From contig JAFGVZ010000088.1 of assembly GCA_016937725.1 (NCBI GenBank), forward strand, positions 1 to 13,892: DNA of 13,892 nt, written 5' to 3'. Source of the DNA: Paracoccaceae bacterium. Its GTDB lineage: Bacteria; Pseudomonadota; Alphaproteobacteria; Rhodobacterales; Rhodobacteraceae. The position numbers and the translations under genes are program-made. The notes under the pieces were generated by a model, which worked only from the letters and a program-made list of their open reading frames with translations, searched no databases and was not told the DNA's origin. Positions 1 to 7,010 of this stretch are shown here, piece after piece (the stretch's first letter is position 1; each line of letters starts with the position of its first letter).

Positions 1-182
1 AAGCTGTCTACCCCCAGAAAGCCCGACCGCAGCGCGATGGTCTCCTTTCGCGTCATGGCCTGCGGGTCGCGCCCCCAGAACAGGAAACTGCCCACCACCG
101 CCCATTCGCCGGGTTGGGCGGCATGGCTGAAAATCACCTTGTCGGACGGGTCCAGTTGAATCGTGCGCGGCAGACGCGTCAT
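1..182 (-). CDS. DUF6505 family protein, N-terminal part (runs off the left edge)
   Basis: The minus strand reads an open frame from an ATG at 182-180 to the window edge, giving about 60 residues that begin MTRLPRTIQLDPSDKVIF and contain GEWAVVGSFLFWG. The short N-terminal start followed by an EWAV.GSF.F segment resembles the small DUF6505 proteins found next to the lipoate-ligase-like gene and formate dehydrogenase genes in Rhodobacteraceae. The start overlaps the stop of the upstream gene as ATGA, so the two are translationally coupled. The C-terminus lies outside the window. No catalytic motif is visible and the function is unknown. The family assignment is from memory of similar sequences; the coding call itself rests on the coupled start and uninterrupted frame. 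Confidence 0.7.
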   Translation of the reverse strand, partial: MTRLPRTIQLDPSDKVIFSHAAQPGEWAVVGSFLFWGRDPQAMTRKETIALRSGFLGVDS

Positions 183-904
183 AGCACGATGCCGCTTTCG
201 GTGCGCCAGCCGGTCTTTCCTGCCGCGTCCAGCAACGCAGCAGAGCGTTTACCGCCGCCAGAGGGCGTGATCTCGACCAGCTTGTCACCTTCCACCCGGC
301 GCACCCCGCGCAGAAGCGGCGGGTCAATCCGCATCAGGAACCGGTTGCTGACCGCGTCGAAGCCTTCATGCTTCCAACGGTCCAGATACAGCATGACGTA
401 ACTGGCGAAGGTGGCGACAAGGTCTTCGGTCGGGTCGAATTCTTCTTCTTTCAGCGAGGTTGAGTTGGGCGCATCCCCCGGTGCCGCCAGATGGTTACGA
501 TCCGCGATCAATTCAGCGCAAAAGACCAGCCAATCGGGCACATCCTGCGCCCTCGCCCCGTGCGGCACACCGAAGCGTGCACCGCCCAAGCGGGCCTTGT
601 CATAGACAATTTCATCGGGCCAGTTGATCCGCACGGCGCGTTCGGGCGCGCAATGCGCCGCCAAAGCGTCGGCCAGCGCGGTCATGCACATCAGGAACGC
701 CAGTTGCGACGTGGCCAACGGCTCTTCGGGTTCCAAGACCAGCGCGAAACTGCACAGCCCCGGCCCTTCGTAAACATATAGCGTTCCGGCCCCATCTTCT
801 GCGGCGCGCTCTAGGGCGTGACCAAACAGGTCACGCGCATCGCTGCGTTTGAGCGTGAAGGGAGGTGGCAGGTGAATTTTCTGTGCTGGCTCGACTGCGT
901 GCAT
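179..904 (-). CDS. Biotin/lipoate-protein ligase-like protein with DUF4444-type C-terminus
   Basis: About 241 residues if started at the ATG at 904; an ATG at 931 and a TTG at 958 are in frame upstream, and none has a strong ribosome site. Residues 40-110 resemble the biotin/lipoate ligase fold: SFALVLEPEEPL, then NWPDEIVYDKARLGG at 94-108, matching the KWPND...KLAG region of BirA-type ligases. The ligase lysine is replaced by arginine (R105) and no GRGR nucleotide-binding loop is present, so ligase activity is doubtful. VPDWLVFCAEL in the middle and the basic, glycine-rich C-terminus (about 170-241) fit the DUF4444-containing family. It is divergent from the 4Fe-4S/fdhD operon and coupled to the DUF6505 gene. 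In related bacteria this pair sits beside formate dehydrogenase genes, so a role in enzyme maturation is plausible but unproven. Confidence 0.8.
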   Translation of the reverse strand: MHAVEPAQKIHLPPPFTLKRSDARDLFGHALERAAEDGAGTLYVYEGPGLCSFALVLEPEEPLATSQLAFLMCMTALADALAAHCAPERAVRINWPDEIVYDKARLGGARFGVPHGARAQDVPDWLVFCAELIADRNHLAAPGDAPNSTSLKEEEFDPTEDLVATFASYVMLYLDRWKHEGFDAVSNRFLMRIDPPLLRGVRRVEGDKLVEITPSGGGKRSAALLDAAGKTGWRTESGIVL

Positions 905-1012
905 GGTTCCGTCTCTGTCTGGCGCGGGCATTCGGTCCCAAGCGCCTTTCCTTCGCAAAGGGTGCGACTTATATTCGCAGAGATAGTCAGCCAGAGGCCC
1001 GAGAAAAGCCCT
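905..1012. promoter_or_regulatory. Divergent intergenic region, probable promoters for both flanking operons
   Basis: About 108 bases separate the ligase-like gene (minus) from the 4Fe-4S protein gene (plus). The centre, 967-976, is the most AT-rich spot and contains TTATATT, usable as a -10-like element on either strand. No good -35 hexamer accompanies it. GAGAAAAG at 1001-1008 could be a weak ribosome site for the plus-strand start at 1013. Promoter activity is inferred from the divergent layout; I see no convincing operator palindrome. Confidence 0.35.
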
Positions 1013-2953
1013 ATGTCAACGAAGTCTGAATTACGCCTGCTGTGCACCTGCGAAGGGACCATGGCGTTCGCCCCGGAAATCTTGGGAAATCCGGCTCGCC
1101 CCGCAAGCCAATTGTGCCGTGCGCAATTGGATAATTTCCGCGCGGCCTTGGGCGAATTCGCCAATGTCACCGTGGCCTGCACGCAAGAAGCGGCGGTGTT
1201 TTCCGAGGTGGCCGAGGACTACGCGGGCAATCTGCGCTTTGCCAATATACGCGAAACGGCGGGGTGGTCAGAGGATGGTGCCAATGCCAGCCCCAAAATG
1301 GCAGCACTGCTGGCCATGGCCGAGCAAGAGGTGACACCGTTCGAGGTTGTCAGCATGGAAAGCAACGGCATCGCGCTGATCCTTGGGCGCGATCAGGTCG
1401 CGCTGGAGGCAGCAACCGCCCTTGCCGACATACTGGATTTGACCGTGCTGCTGCTGCCGGGCGCGGACGTGACCCCGCCGCGCCGCACCACTTGGCCCGT
1501 TCTGCAAGGCCGCGTGGGCCGCGCTACGGGGCATCTGGGCGCGTATGAGCTGACGATTGACGATTACGCAATCCCCGACCCGTCGTCGCGGCGCAAGCTG
1601 GAATTCGGGCCTGCGCGGTCGGGGGCGACCTCTCGCGCCGATCTGGTCATTGACCTGACTGGGCAAAAGCCCCTGTTCCATGAATCGCGCCCCGGCTATC
1701 TGCGCGCCGACCCTTCCGATGCTGTCGCCGTGGCCAAGCTGACGCGACAGGCCGCAGAGATGGTCGGCACCTTCGACAAGCCGAAATTCATCAATTTCGC
1801 ACACGATCTGTGCGCGCATTCGCGTAATACCAAAATCGGCTGCACCCGATGTCTGGACCTGTGCCCAACTGGCGCGATCCTGTCCGCGGGCGATACCGTG
1901 GCGATCGACCCGAATATATGCGCCGGCTGCGGGCAATGCGCCGCTGCCTGCCCGACGGGCGCGGCCTCTTACGCGCTGCCCGTGGTCGACAATATCGTGA
2001 ACCGCCTGCGCGCGGGGCTTGCCGCCTATCACGCGGCAGGCGCGAAATCGGCACCTGTTCTCTTGCTGCATGACGAAGAGCATGGAACAACTCTGATCGA
2101 CGCCAGCGCGCGGTTCGGGCGCGGCCTGCCTGCGCATGTCATCCCATTTGGGGTGAATGAGCCCACGCAGATCGGCCCCGAAATTGTGGCCGCCGCCCTT
2201 GCCTATGGCGCGTCTGAAGTGTGTGTGCTGACGCGCGCGCGCCCGGCCCACCCGCTGGATGGGCTAGAGGCTACCCGCGCCTTGGTGCAAGGCATCGCGG
2301 CAGAGACTGGGCGCGACACGGCCATGCGCCTGTTGCAACTTGACGACCCGGACCTGCTGGACGCGGCACTTTGGCACAAAGCTGCGCCCGTTCAGGCAAG
2401 CCGCGCCAGCTTCCTGCCGCCAGAAGATAAACGCGGGCTTTTGGTGCTGGCGGTGGAAGAAATGATCCGCACCGCCCCTGCGCCGCAAGACGAAATCGCT
2501 TTGCCCAAGGGCGCGCCCTTTGGCGCGGTGGTGCTCGATACCGACGCCTGCACCCTGTGCTTGGCCTGCGTGGGGGCCTGCCCCGCCAGCGCGCTGTCGG
2601 ACAATCCCGACCAGCCCATGCTGCGCTTTACCGAAAGCGCCTGCGTGCAATGCGGTATCTGCGCCACGACTTGCCCGGAAAGCGCGATCACGCTTGCCCC
2701 GCGCATTGACCTTGCGGCGTGGAACGCCCCCCGCAAGGTGTTGAAGGAAGAAGAGCCTTTCGCCTGCACCTCCTGCGGCAAGCCCTTTGGCACCAAGTCC
2801 AGCATCGACCGCGTGATGGCCAAGCTGGAGCAGCATTGGATGTTTTCGGGCGAGGCGGGGCGCGACCGCATGCGCCTGCTGAGTATGTGTGACGATTGCC
2901 GCACGCGCGAAGTGGTGATCGCGGGATTCGACCCGCATGAGACGACGCAGTAA
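1013..2953 (+). CDS. Multi-cluster 4Fe-4S binding protein of the formate dehydrogenase/molybdenum operon
   Basis: 646 residues from the ATG at 1013. The frame is open upstream to 818, but that extension covers the divergent gene and the intergenic region, so the internal ATG before STKSELRLLCTC is preferred. Visible ligands in order: C11/C13 (CTC); C267 plus C277, C280, C284, a likely split cluster; C303, C306, C309, C313; C513, C516, C519, C523; C544, C547, C550, C554; and a C-terminal C585xxC588...C626xxC629 set like a zinc ribbon or rubredoxin knuckle. This is a cytoplasmic (no signal peptide) protein with up to four 4Fe-4S clusters in two ferredoxin-like pairs. It heads the operon leading to fdhD, so it likely moves electrons to or from the dehydrogenase or assists its assembly. 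The exact partner is unknown. Confidence 0.88.
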   Translation: MSTKSELRLLCTCEGTMAFAPEILGNPARPASQLCRAQLDNFRAALGEFANVTVACTQEAAVFSEVAEDYAGNLRFANIRETAGWSEDGANASPKMAALLAMAEQEVTPFEVVSMESNGIALILGRDQVALEAATALADILDLTVLLLPGADVTPPRRTTWPVLQGRVGRATGHLGAYELTIDDYAIPDPSSRRKLEFGPARSGATSRADLVIDLTGQKPLFHESRPGYLRADPSDAVAVAKLTRQAAEMVGTFDKPKFINFAHDLCAHSRNTKIGCTRCLDLCPTGAILSAGDTVAIDPNICAGCGQCAAACPTGAASYALPVVDNIVNRLRAGLAAYHAAGAKSAPVLLLHDEEHGTTLIDASARFGRGLPAHVIPFGVNEPTQIGPEIVAAALAYGASEVCVLTRARPAHPLDGLEATRALVQGIAAETGRDTAMRLLQLDDPDLLDAALWHKAAPVQASRASFLPPEDKRGLLVLAVEEMIRTAPAPQDEIALPKGAPFGAVVLDTDACTLCLACVGACPASALSDNPDQPMLRFTESACVQCGICATTCPESAITLAPRIDLAAWNAPRKVLKEEEPFACTSCGKPFGTKSSIDRVMAKLEQHWMFSGEAGRDRMRLLSMCDDCRTREVVIAGFDPHETTQ

Positions 2954-2969
2954 CGAAGGGAAAGCCGCG

Positions 2970-3488
2970 ATGTTTGCATTCTTCACGGCGTCCGGCCGGG
3001 GCGCGGGCGATGCGCTGTTGGCAGAGGTGGCCAAGACACTGGAAGAGCGCGGCGTGCAGGTGCGCGGCGTGGTGCAGTGCAATTTCGAATTCGACCCCGC
3101 GCGCCGCTGCCAGATGGATTTGCAAGTCTTGGGCAGCGACAAGCTGGTGCGTATCTCTCAAGATCGCGGCATTCACGCCAAAGGCTGCCGTCTGGACACG
3201 CAAGGGCTGGCCGAAGCCGTTTTTCATGTCGAGACGGCGCTGAAAGAGGATGGGACAGATCTGCTGATCATCAACAAGTTCGGCAAGCAGGAATGCGATG
3301 GCGAGGGGTTTCGCGATGTGATCGGTCACGCCTTGGCCGAAGATGTGCCGGTGCTGACAAGCTGCGGGCCGGGCCACCGCGACGGACTGCTGGAATTTTC
3401 CGGCGGCATGGCCACGGAATTGCCCGCAGATTTGGCGCAAATCGTCGAATGGTGCTTGGCGCAGACCGCGCTGGCCCGCCTTCCATGA
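2970..3488 (+). CDS. DUF2478 domain-containing protein
   Basis: 172 residues; the ATG at 2970 is preceded by GAAGGGAAAG, a good ribosome site, 16 bases after the previous stop. Residues 98-112 read LLIINKFGKQECDGE, and CGPGHRDGLLEFSGG lies near the C-terminus; both are typical of DUF2478, a family related to THEP1-like P-loop proteins and often encoded with molybdenum transport or cofactor genes. The N-terminal loop FFTASGRGAGDALL lacks a Walker A GKT/S, so it probably does not hydrolyse nucleotides in the standard way. C47 (VVQCNFEF) and the RRCQMD cysteine are candidate ligands. Its stop overlaps the fdhD start, suggesting co-production with FdhD. Molecular function unknown; a link to Mo/W handling is inferred from context. 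Confidence 0.85.
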   Translation: MFAFFTASGRGAGDALLAEVAKTLEERGVQVRGVVQCNFEFDPARRCQMDLQVLGSDKLVRISQDRGIHAKGCRLDTQGLAEAVFHVETALKEDGTDLLIINKFGKQECDGEGFRDVIGHALAEDVPVLTSCGPGHRDGLLEFSGGMATELPADLAQIVEWCLAQTALARLP

Positions 3489-4375
3489 TGGAAACGCCGA
3501 TGCACCTGACCTTACCGCTTCTGCCCAACCCCGACGCCCCGCGCCTGACCCGCAAGGTCACGGGCCGCGACCATACAGGCTTGGACGTGGACATCTCTGT
3601 GGTCGAAGAACGACCGCTGACGATTTTCCTGAATTCGCAGGAAATTGTCACTGCCATGACGATTGGCGATTACCCGGAATACCTAGCGCTGGGTTTTTTG
3701 CGCAATCAGCGCATGTTGCGCCCAAGCGACGTGGTCACCGGCGTAGACTATGACGACGACATCGAAACCGTCGTCGTGCGCACCGAAACCCAGACCAATT
3801 TTGAAGAAAAACTGCGCAAGAAAACCCGCACCTCTGGCTGCGCGGTAGGCACGGTCTTTGGCGATATGATGGACGGGTTGGAAGACATCGTGCTGCCCGA
3901 CACGCAGGTGCGCACAAGCGATCTTTATGCGCTGGCCAAGCAGATCAACACCCTGCCCTCGCTTTATCTGGCAGCGGGGGCGATCCATGGCACGGTGCTG
4001 TGCGAAGCCGACCGCGTGCTGGTCTACATGGAGGATGTGGGCCGCCACAACGCGGTCGATAAAATCAGCGGCGTCATGCTGCACCATGGGATAAGTGCAG
4101 AGGGCAAGATCCTGTATACGACCGGGCGGCTGACATCCGAAATGGTCATCAAGACCGCGATGATGGGCATTTCGGTGCTGGCCTCGCGCTCTGGGTTTAC
4201 CGCATGGGGCGTTGAAATTGCACAACAATTGGGGCTGACGCTGATCGGGCGGATGCGCGGCCAGCGCTTTATCTGCCTGTCGGGCGAAGAACGCCTGATC
4301 CGCGACGCAGACCTGTCTGCCATCCCGGAAGAGGACCGCCGCCACCGCCGCAAAAGCGCGGAGAGCGACGCATGA
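3485..4375 (+). CDS. fdhD: FdhD, formate dehydrogenase accessory sulfurtransferase
   Basis: 296 residues from the ATG at 3485, which overlaps the preceding TGA (ATGA); ATGs at 3488 and 3500 are alternatives. FdhD takes sulfur from a cysteine desulfurase and delivers it to the bis-MGD cofactor of formate dehydrogenase. Family features seen: VEERPLTIFLNSQEIV near the N-terminus, TSGCAVGTVFGD at 116-127, YMEDVGRHNAVDKI around 181-193, LYTTGRLTSEMV, SRSGFTAWGVEIA and RMRGQRFICLSG. In E. coli FdhD a CxxC pair (C121, C124) sits in the flexible loop; here only the first cysteine (C119) is present and the second position is glycine. The C-terminus is basic (RRHRRKS). The gene is in the middle of a coupled operon with cofactor genes, which fits its role. 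Confidence 0.95.
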   Translation: MMETPMHLTLPLLPNPDAPRLTRKVTGRDHTGLDVDISVVEERPLTIFLNSQEIVTAMTIGDYPEYLALGFLRNQRMLRPSDVVTGVDYDDDIETVVVRTETQTNFEEKLRKKTRTSGCAVGTVFGDMMDGLEDIVLPDTQVRTSDLYALAKQINTLPSLYLAAGAIHGTVLCEADRVLVYMEDVGRHNAVDKISGVMLHHGISAEGKILYTTGRLTSEMVIKTAMMGISVLASRSGFTAWGVEIAQQLGLTLIGRMRGQRFICLSGEERLIRDADLSAIPEEDRRHRRKSAESDA

Positions 4376-4983
4376 GCGCGCCACTTGGGATTATCTTGGC
4401 CGGCGGGCGCGCGACACGCATGGGCGGCGGCGATAAGGGGCTGCGGGTGCTGGGCGAGAGGCGCATCATCGACCATGTGATCGAGCGCCTTATCCCACAA
4501 TGCGGGGGCCTTGCGATCAACGCGAATGGCGACCCGGCGCGCTTTGCCGAATTCGGCTTGCCGGTTCTGCCCGACAGCTTGGCCGACCATCCCGGCCCCT
4601 TGGCGGGGGTTCTGGCGGGGCTGGACTGGGCGGCGTTGCACGGGGCCGACGCCATCGTGACCGCTGCCGCCGATACGCCGTTTTTCCCCGCCGATCTGGT
4701 CGCGCGGCTGCAAGACGCGGCAGGCCCCAAGGGGCTTTGCCTTGCGGCCAGCCTTGACGAAGACGGCATCCTGCGCCGCCATCCGACCTTTGGGCTATGG
4801 CCCGTGGCGCTGCGCGCCGACCTGCGCGCGGCGCTGGAAAGTGGCTTGCGCAAGATCGTGCTATGGACCGACCAGCACAGCGCGGGCACGGCGACTTTTG
4901 CCTCTGATGCCGGCGATCCGTTCTTCAACATCAACACGCCCGAAGATATTGACACCGCTGTTCAGCTTATGGCCACGCGATGA
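4372..4983 (+). CDS. mobA: MobA, molybdenum cofactor guanylyltransferase
   Basis: 203 residues, start overlapping the fdhD stop (ATGA). MobA transfers GMP from GTP to molybdopterin to make (bis-)MGD, the cofactor form used by formate dehydrogenase and other DMSO reductase-family enzymes. The nucleotide-binding signature LAGGRATRMGGGDKGL covers residues 9-24, with the conserved K22. The metal-binding aspartate lies in AADTPFFPADL (D101). HPTFGLWPVAL and FFNINTPEDI near the C-terminus match the family. Length is normal (about 190-210). It is followed by a four-base overlap with mobB. Confidence 0.96.
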   Translation: MSAPLGIILAGGRATRMGGGDKGLRVLGERRIIDHVIERLIPQCGGLAINANGDPARFAEFGLPVLPDSLADHPGPLAGVLAGLDWAALHGADAIVTAAADTPFFPADLVARLQDAAGPKGLCLAASLDEDGILRRHPTFGLWPVALRADLRAALESGLRKIVLWTDQHSAGTATFASDAGDPFFNINTPEDIDTAVQLMATR

Positions 4984-5471
4984 AAGTTTACGGCGTAACC
5001 GGCTGGAAAAACACCGGAAAAACCACCCTGACCGAGCGTCTGGTCGCGCATCTGACGGGTGAGGGCCTGCGCCTCTCGACCGTGAAACACGCCCATCATG
5101 ACACTGACATAGACCATCCCGGCCGCGACAGTTTTCGCCACAGGCAGGCGGGCGCGGGGCAAGTTCTGGTCGTCTCGCCCGCGCGTTGGGCGCTGATGAC
5201 GGAATTGCGCGACGCTCCGGAACCACCTCTGGCGGACATGCTTGCGCGGCTTGACCCTTGCGATCTGGTGCTGATCGAGGGCTACAAATCCGCCCCACAC
5301 CCCAAGGTGGAAACCTATCGCGCGGCCGCCGGGCGCGGGCTGTTGGCCGAGCGCAACCCGACCATTCGTGCCATCGCCGCCGATTGTGCGCTCGACAGCG
5401 CCCTGCCCCGGTTCGATCTGGATGACGTGCCTTCCATCGCCGCCTTTATCCGCGCAGAGGTTGGGCTGTGA
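4980..5471 (+). CDS. mobB: MobB, molybdopterin-guanine dinucleotide biosynthesis adaptor protein
   Basis: 163 residues; the ATG overlaps the mobA stop (ATGA). MobB is a GTP-binding P-loop protein that assists MobA. The Walker A loop GWKNTGKTT is at residues 8-16, near the N-terminus as in the family. KHAHHDTDID and DSFRHRQAGA follow, and DLVLIEGYKSAPHPKVE is the Walker B-like/MobB signature. The C-terminus LDDVPSIAAFI is typical. Length is normal. Its TGA overlaps the GTG start of moeA. Confidence 0.95.
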   Translation: MKVYGVTGWKNTGKTTLTERLVAHLTGEGLRLSTVKHAHHDTDIDHPGRDSFRHRQAGAGQVLVVSPARWALMTELRDAPEPPLADMLARLDPCDLVLIEGYKSAPHPKVETYRAAAGRGLLAERNPTIRAIAADCALDSALPRFDLDDVPSIAAFIRAEVGL

Positions 5472-6739
5472 CCTTACAACCGCCGAAACTGCGCAACGAT
5501 TGTTTCGCCATGCCGCAGGGCGTGGATTGGGTGCCAGTTGATGACGCACTCGACCGTTTGCGCGCGTCATTGCATCCGGTGGTGGCGGTCGAGACCGTGC
5601 CAGTGGCGCAGGCCGCGGGGCGTATTCTGGCCAAGGACGCAGTTGCGCAGCGCTCTAACCCGCCCGCCGCGAATGCGGCCGTGGATGGCTTCGGCTTTGC
5701 CCATTCTGCGCTGGTGGAAGGGGTGAACACCCTGCCGCTGGTCGCAGGCCGTGCGGCGGCCGGTCAGCCCTTTGAGAGGACCGTGCCGCAAGGCCACGCT
5801 GTTCGTATCCTGACCGGGGCGATCTTGCCAGACGGGGTGGACACCGTTGTGCTGGAAGAAGACTGCGCGAGCGACGACCGACAAGTTGCCTTTCGCGGCC
5901 CGCTGAAGCCGCGCAGCAATACACGCCGTGCGGGGGAGGATGTTGAAAAAGGTCAAGTTTCTGTGTCGAAACACACGCGTCTGCGTCCCCAAGATGTTGC
6001 ATTATTGACAGCGCTTGGCGTGTCGGACGTGCAGGTCTTCCAACGGCTTCGGGTTGGAGTTCTGTCTACGGGCGACGAGTTGGCCCAAGGCACGGCAACC
6101 GGACCACACGAGATTTACGATGCCAACCGCCCGATGCTGTTGTCGCTAATCGCGGGCTGGGGATACGAGACGATCGACCTTGGCCAAGCGCCCGATTGCG
6201 CGGCAGAAATTGCCAAACGCTTGGACGAGGGCGCATCAAAAGCCGATTTGATCCTGACCTCTGGCGGGGCCTCTGCGGGGGATGAGGACCATGTTTCGCG
6301 CCTGTTGCGGGAACGGGGCGACCTGACAAGCTGGCGCATTGCCGTGAAACCGGGCAGACCCTTGGCCATGGCCATGTGGAACGGCGTGCCGGTCTTGGGC
6401 CTGCCGGGAAACCCGGTTGCCGCCTTCACCTGCACGCTGGTTTTCGCGCGCCCTGCCCTGTCGTTGCTGGCGGGCGCGGGGTGGCAGCAGCCGCAGGGCT
6501 TCACCGTTCACGCCGCCTTCACCAAACGTAAAAAGCCGGGTCGCCGCGAATTTCTGCGCGCGCGTCTGAATGCCGAAGGCGCGGCAGAGGTGTTCGCGTC
6601 GGAAGGGTCCGGGCGCATTTCCGGGCTGGCATGGGCCGATGGCTTTGTCGAACTGCCCGATGGCGGCGCGGACATAACCCCCGGCACCCCCGTGCGCTAC
6701 ATTCCCTACAGTGCTTTCGGGCTTATGCCCGCCGGATAA
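5468..6739 (+). CDS. moeA: MoeA, molybdopterin molybdenumtransferase (canonical copy)
   Basis: 423 residues from a GTG at 5468 that overlaps the mobB TGA (GTGA). MoeA inserts molybdate (or tungstate) into adenylylated molybdopterin. Motifs: NAAVDGFGFA with D73 (equivalent to E. coli D59; the usual M before DG is V), RILTGAILPDGVDTVV, LSTGDEL with G202-D203-E204, YDANRPM, TSGGASAGDED at 264-274, AVKPGRPLAMA and LPGNPVAAF at 312-320. All catalytic positions I can judge are kept, unlike the 328-residue paralogue at 9922. It closes the 4Fe-4S/fdhD/mob operon; its last 17 bases overlap the end of the convergent tusA gene. As the complete copy, it is the likely housekeeping enzyme or the one that serves the dehydrogenase. 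Confidence 0.95.
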   Translation: MTLQPPKLRNDCFAMPQGVDWVPVDDALDRLRASLHPVVAVETVPVAQAAGRILAKDAVAQRSNPPAANAAVDGFGFAHSALVEGVNTLPLVAGRAAAGQPFERTVPQGHAVRILTGAILPDGVDTVVLEEDCASDDRQVAFRGPLKPRSNTRRAGEDVEKGQVSVSKHTRLRPQDVALLTALGVSDVQVFQRLRVGVLSTGDELAQGTATGPHEIYDANRPMLLSLIAGWGYETIDLGQAPDCAAEIAKRLDEGASKADLILTSGGASAGDEDHVSRLLRERGDLTSWRIAVKPGRPLAMAMWNGVPVLGLPGNPVAAFTCTLVFARPALSLLAGAGWQQPQGFTVHAAFTKRKKPGRREFLRARLNAEGAAEVFASEGSGRISGLAWADGFVELPDGGADITPGTPVRYIPYSAFGLMPAG

Positions 6740-6953
6740 GAAAGGCGTGCGTGCCGTCGGGCATGTCTTGCGCCTCTAGCAATTCATGCCCGCTTTCATG
6801 GCAGAAATGCGGAATGTCGACCAAGGCCGCCGGGTCGCTGGTCAGCACGCGCAACACGGCCCCCGATTCCAACCCTTTCAGGCGCTTGCGCGCCTTCAGA
6901 ACCGGCAATGGGCACAGCAATCCAAGCGTATCAAGCGTTTCTTCGGCGGTCAT
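6723..6953 (-). CDS. tusA: TusA-type sulfur carrier / sulfurtransferase
   Basis: 76 residues from the ATG at 6953. An in-frame ATG at 6974 exists, but GAAGAAGG seven bases before 6953 is a strong ribosome site and sets the start there. The family signature LDTLGLLCPLPVLKARKRL is at residues 7-25, with the active cysteine C14 in the CPxP motif that carries persulfide. Length matches TusA (about 75-81). TusA proteins accept sulfur from a cysteine desulfurase; besides tRNA thiolation, they influence molybdenum cofactor synthesis and FdhD-dependent formate dehydrogenase. It lies 57 bases after trmO on the same strand and converges on moeA with a short overlap. Which acceptor it serves cannot be told from sequence. 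Confidence 0.9.
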   Translation of the reverse strand: MTAEETLDTLGLLCPLPVLKARKRLKGLESGAVLRVLTSDPAALVDIPHFCHESGHELLEAQDMPDGTHAFLIRRA

Positions 6954-7010
6954 GGCGGGGCCTTCTTCGGACATGCGGGTAAAGTGCGCTACCCACGGCA
7001 AAATTCAACC

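Noticed and set aside
818..1012. N-terminal extension of the 4Fe-4S protein to an ATG at 818
   Set aside because: The extension overlaps the divergent ligase-like gene and the intergenic region, has no family-like sequence, and an ATG at 1013 directly precedes the conserved LLCTC start.
1268..2251. Long minus-strand open frame (327 codons) opposite the 4Fe-4S gene
   Set aside because: It is an antisense shadow in a GC-rich gene; its composition is Arg/Gly/Gln-rich with no motif, while the plus strand has clear cysteine clusters.
3077..3484. Upstream part of the open frame containing fdhD
   Set aside because: It overlaps the DUF2478 gene in another frame and has no FdhD similarity; the real start is the ATGA at 3485.
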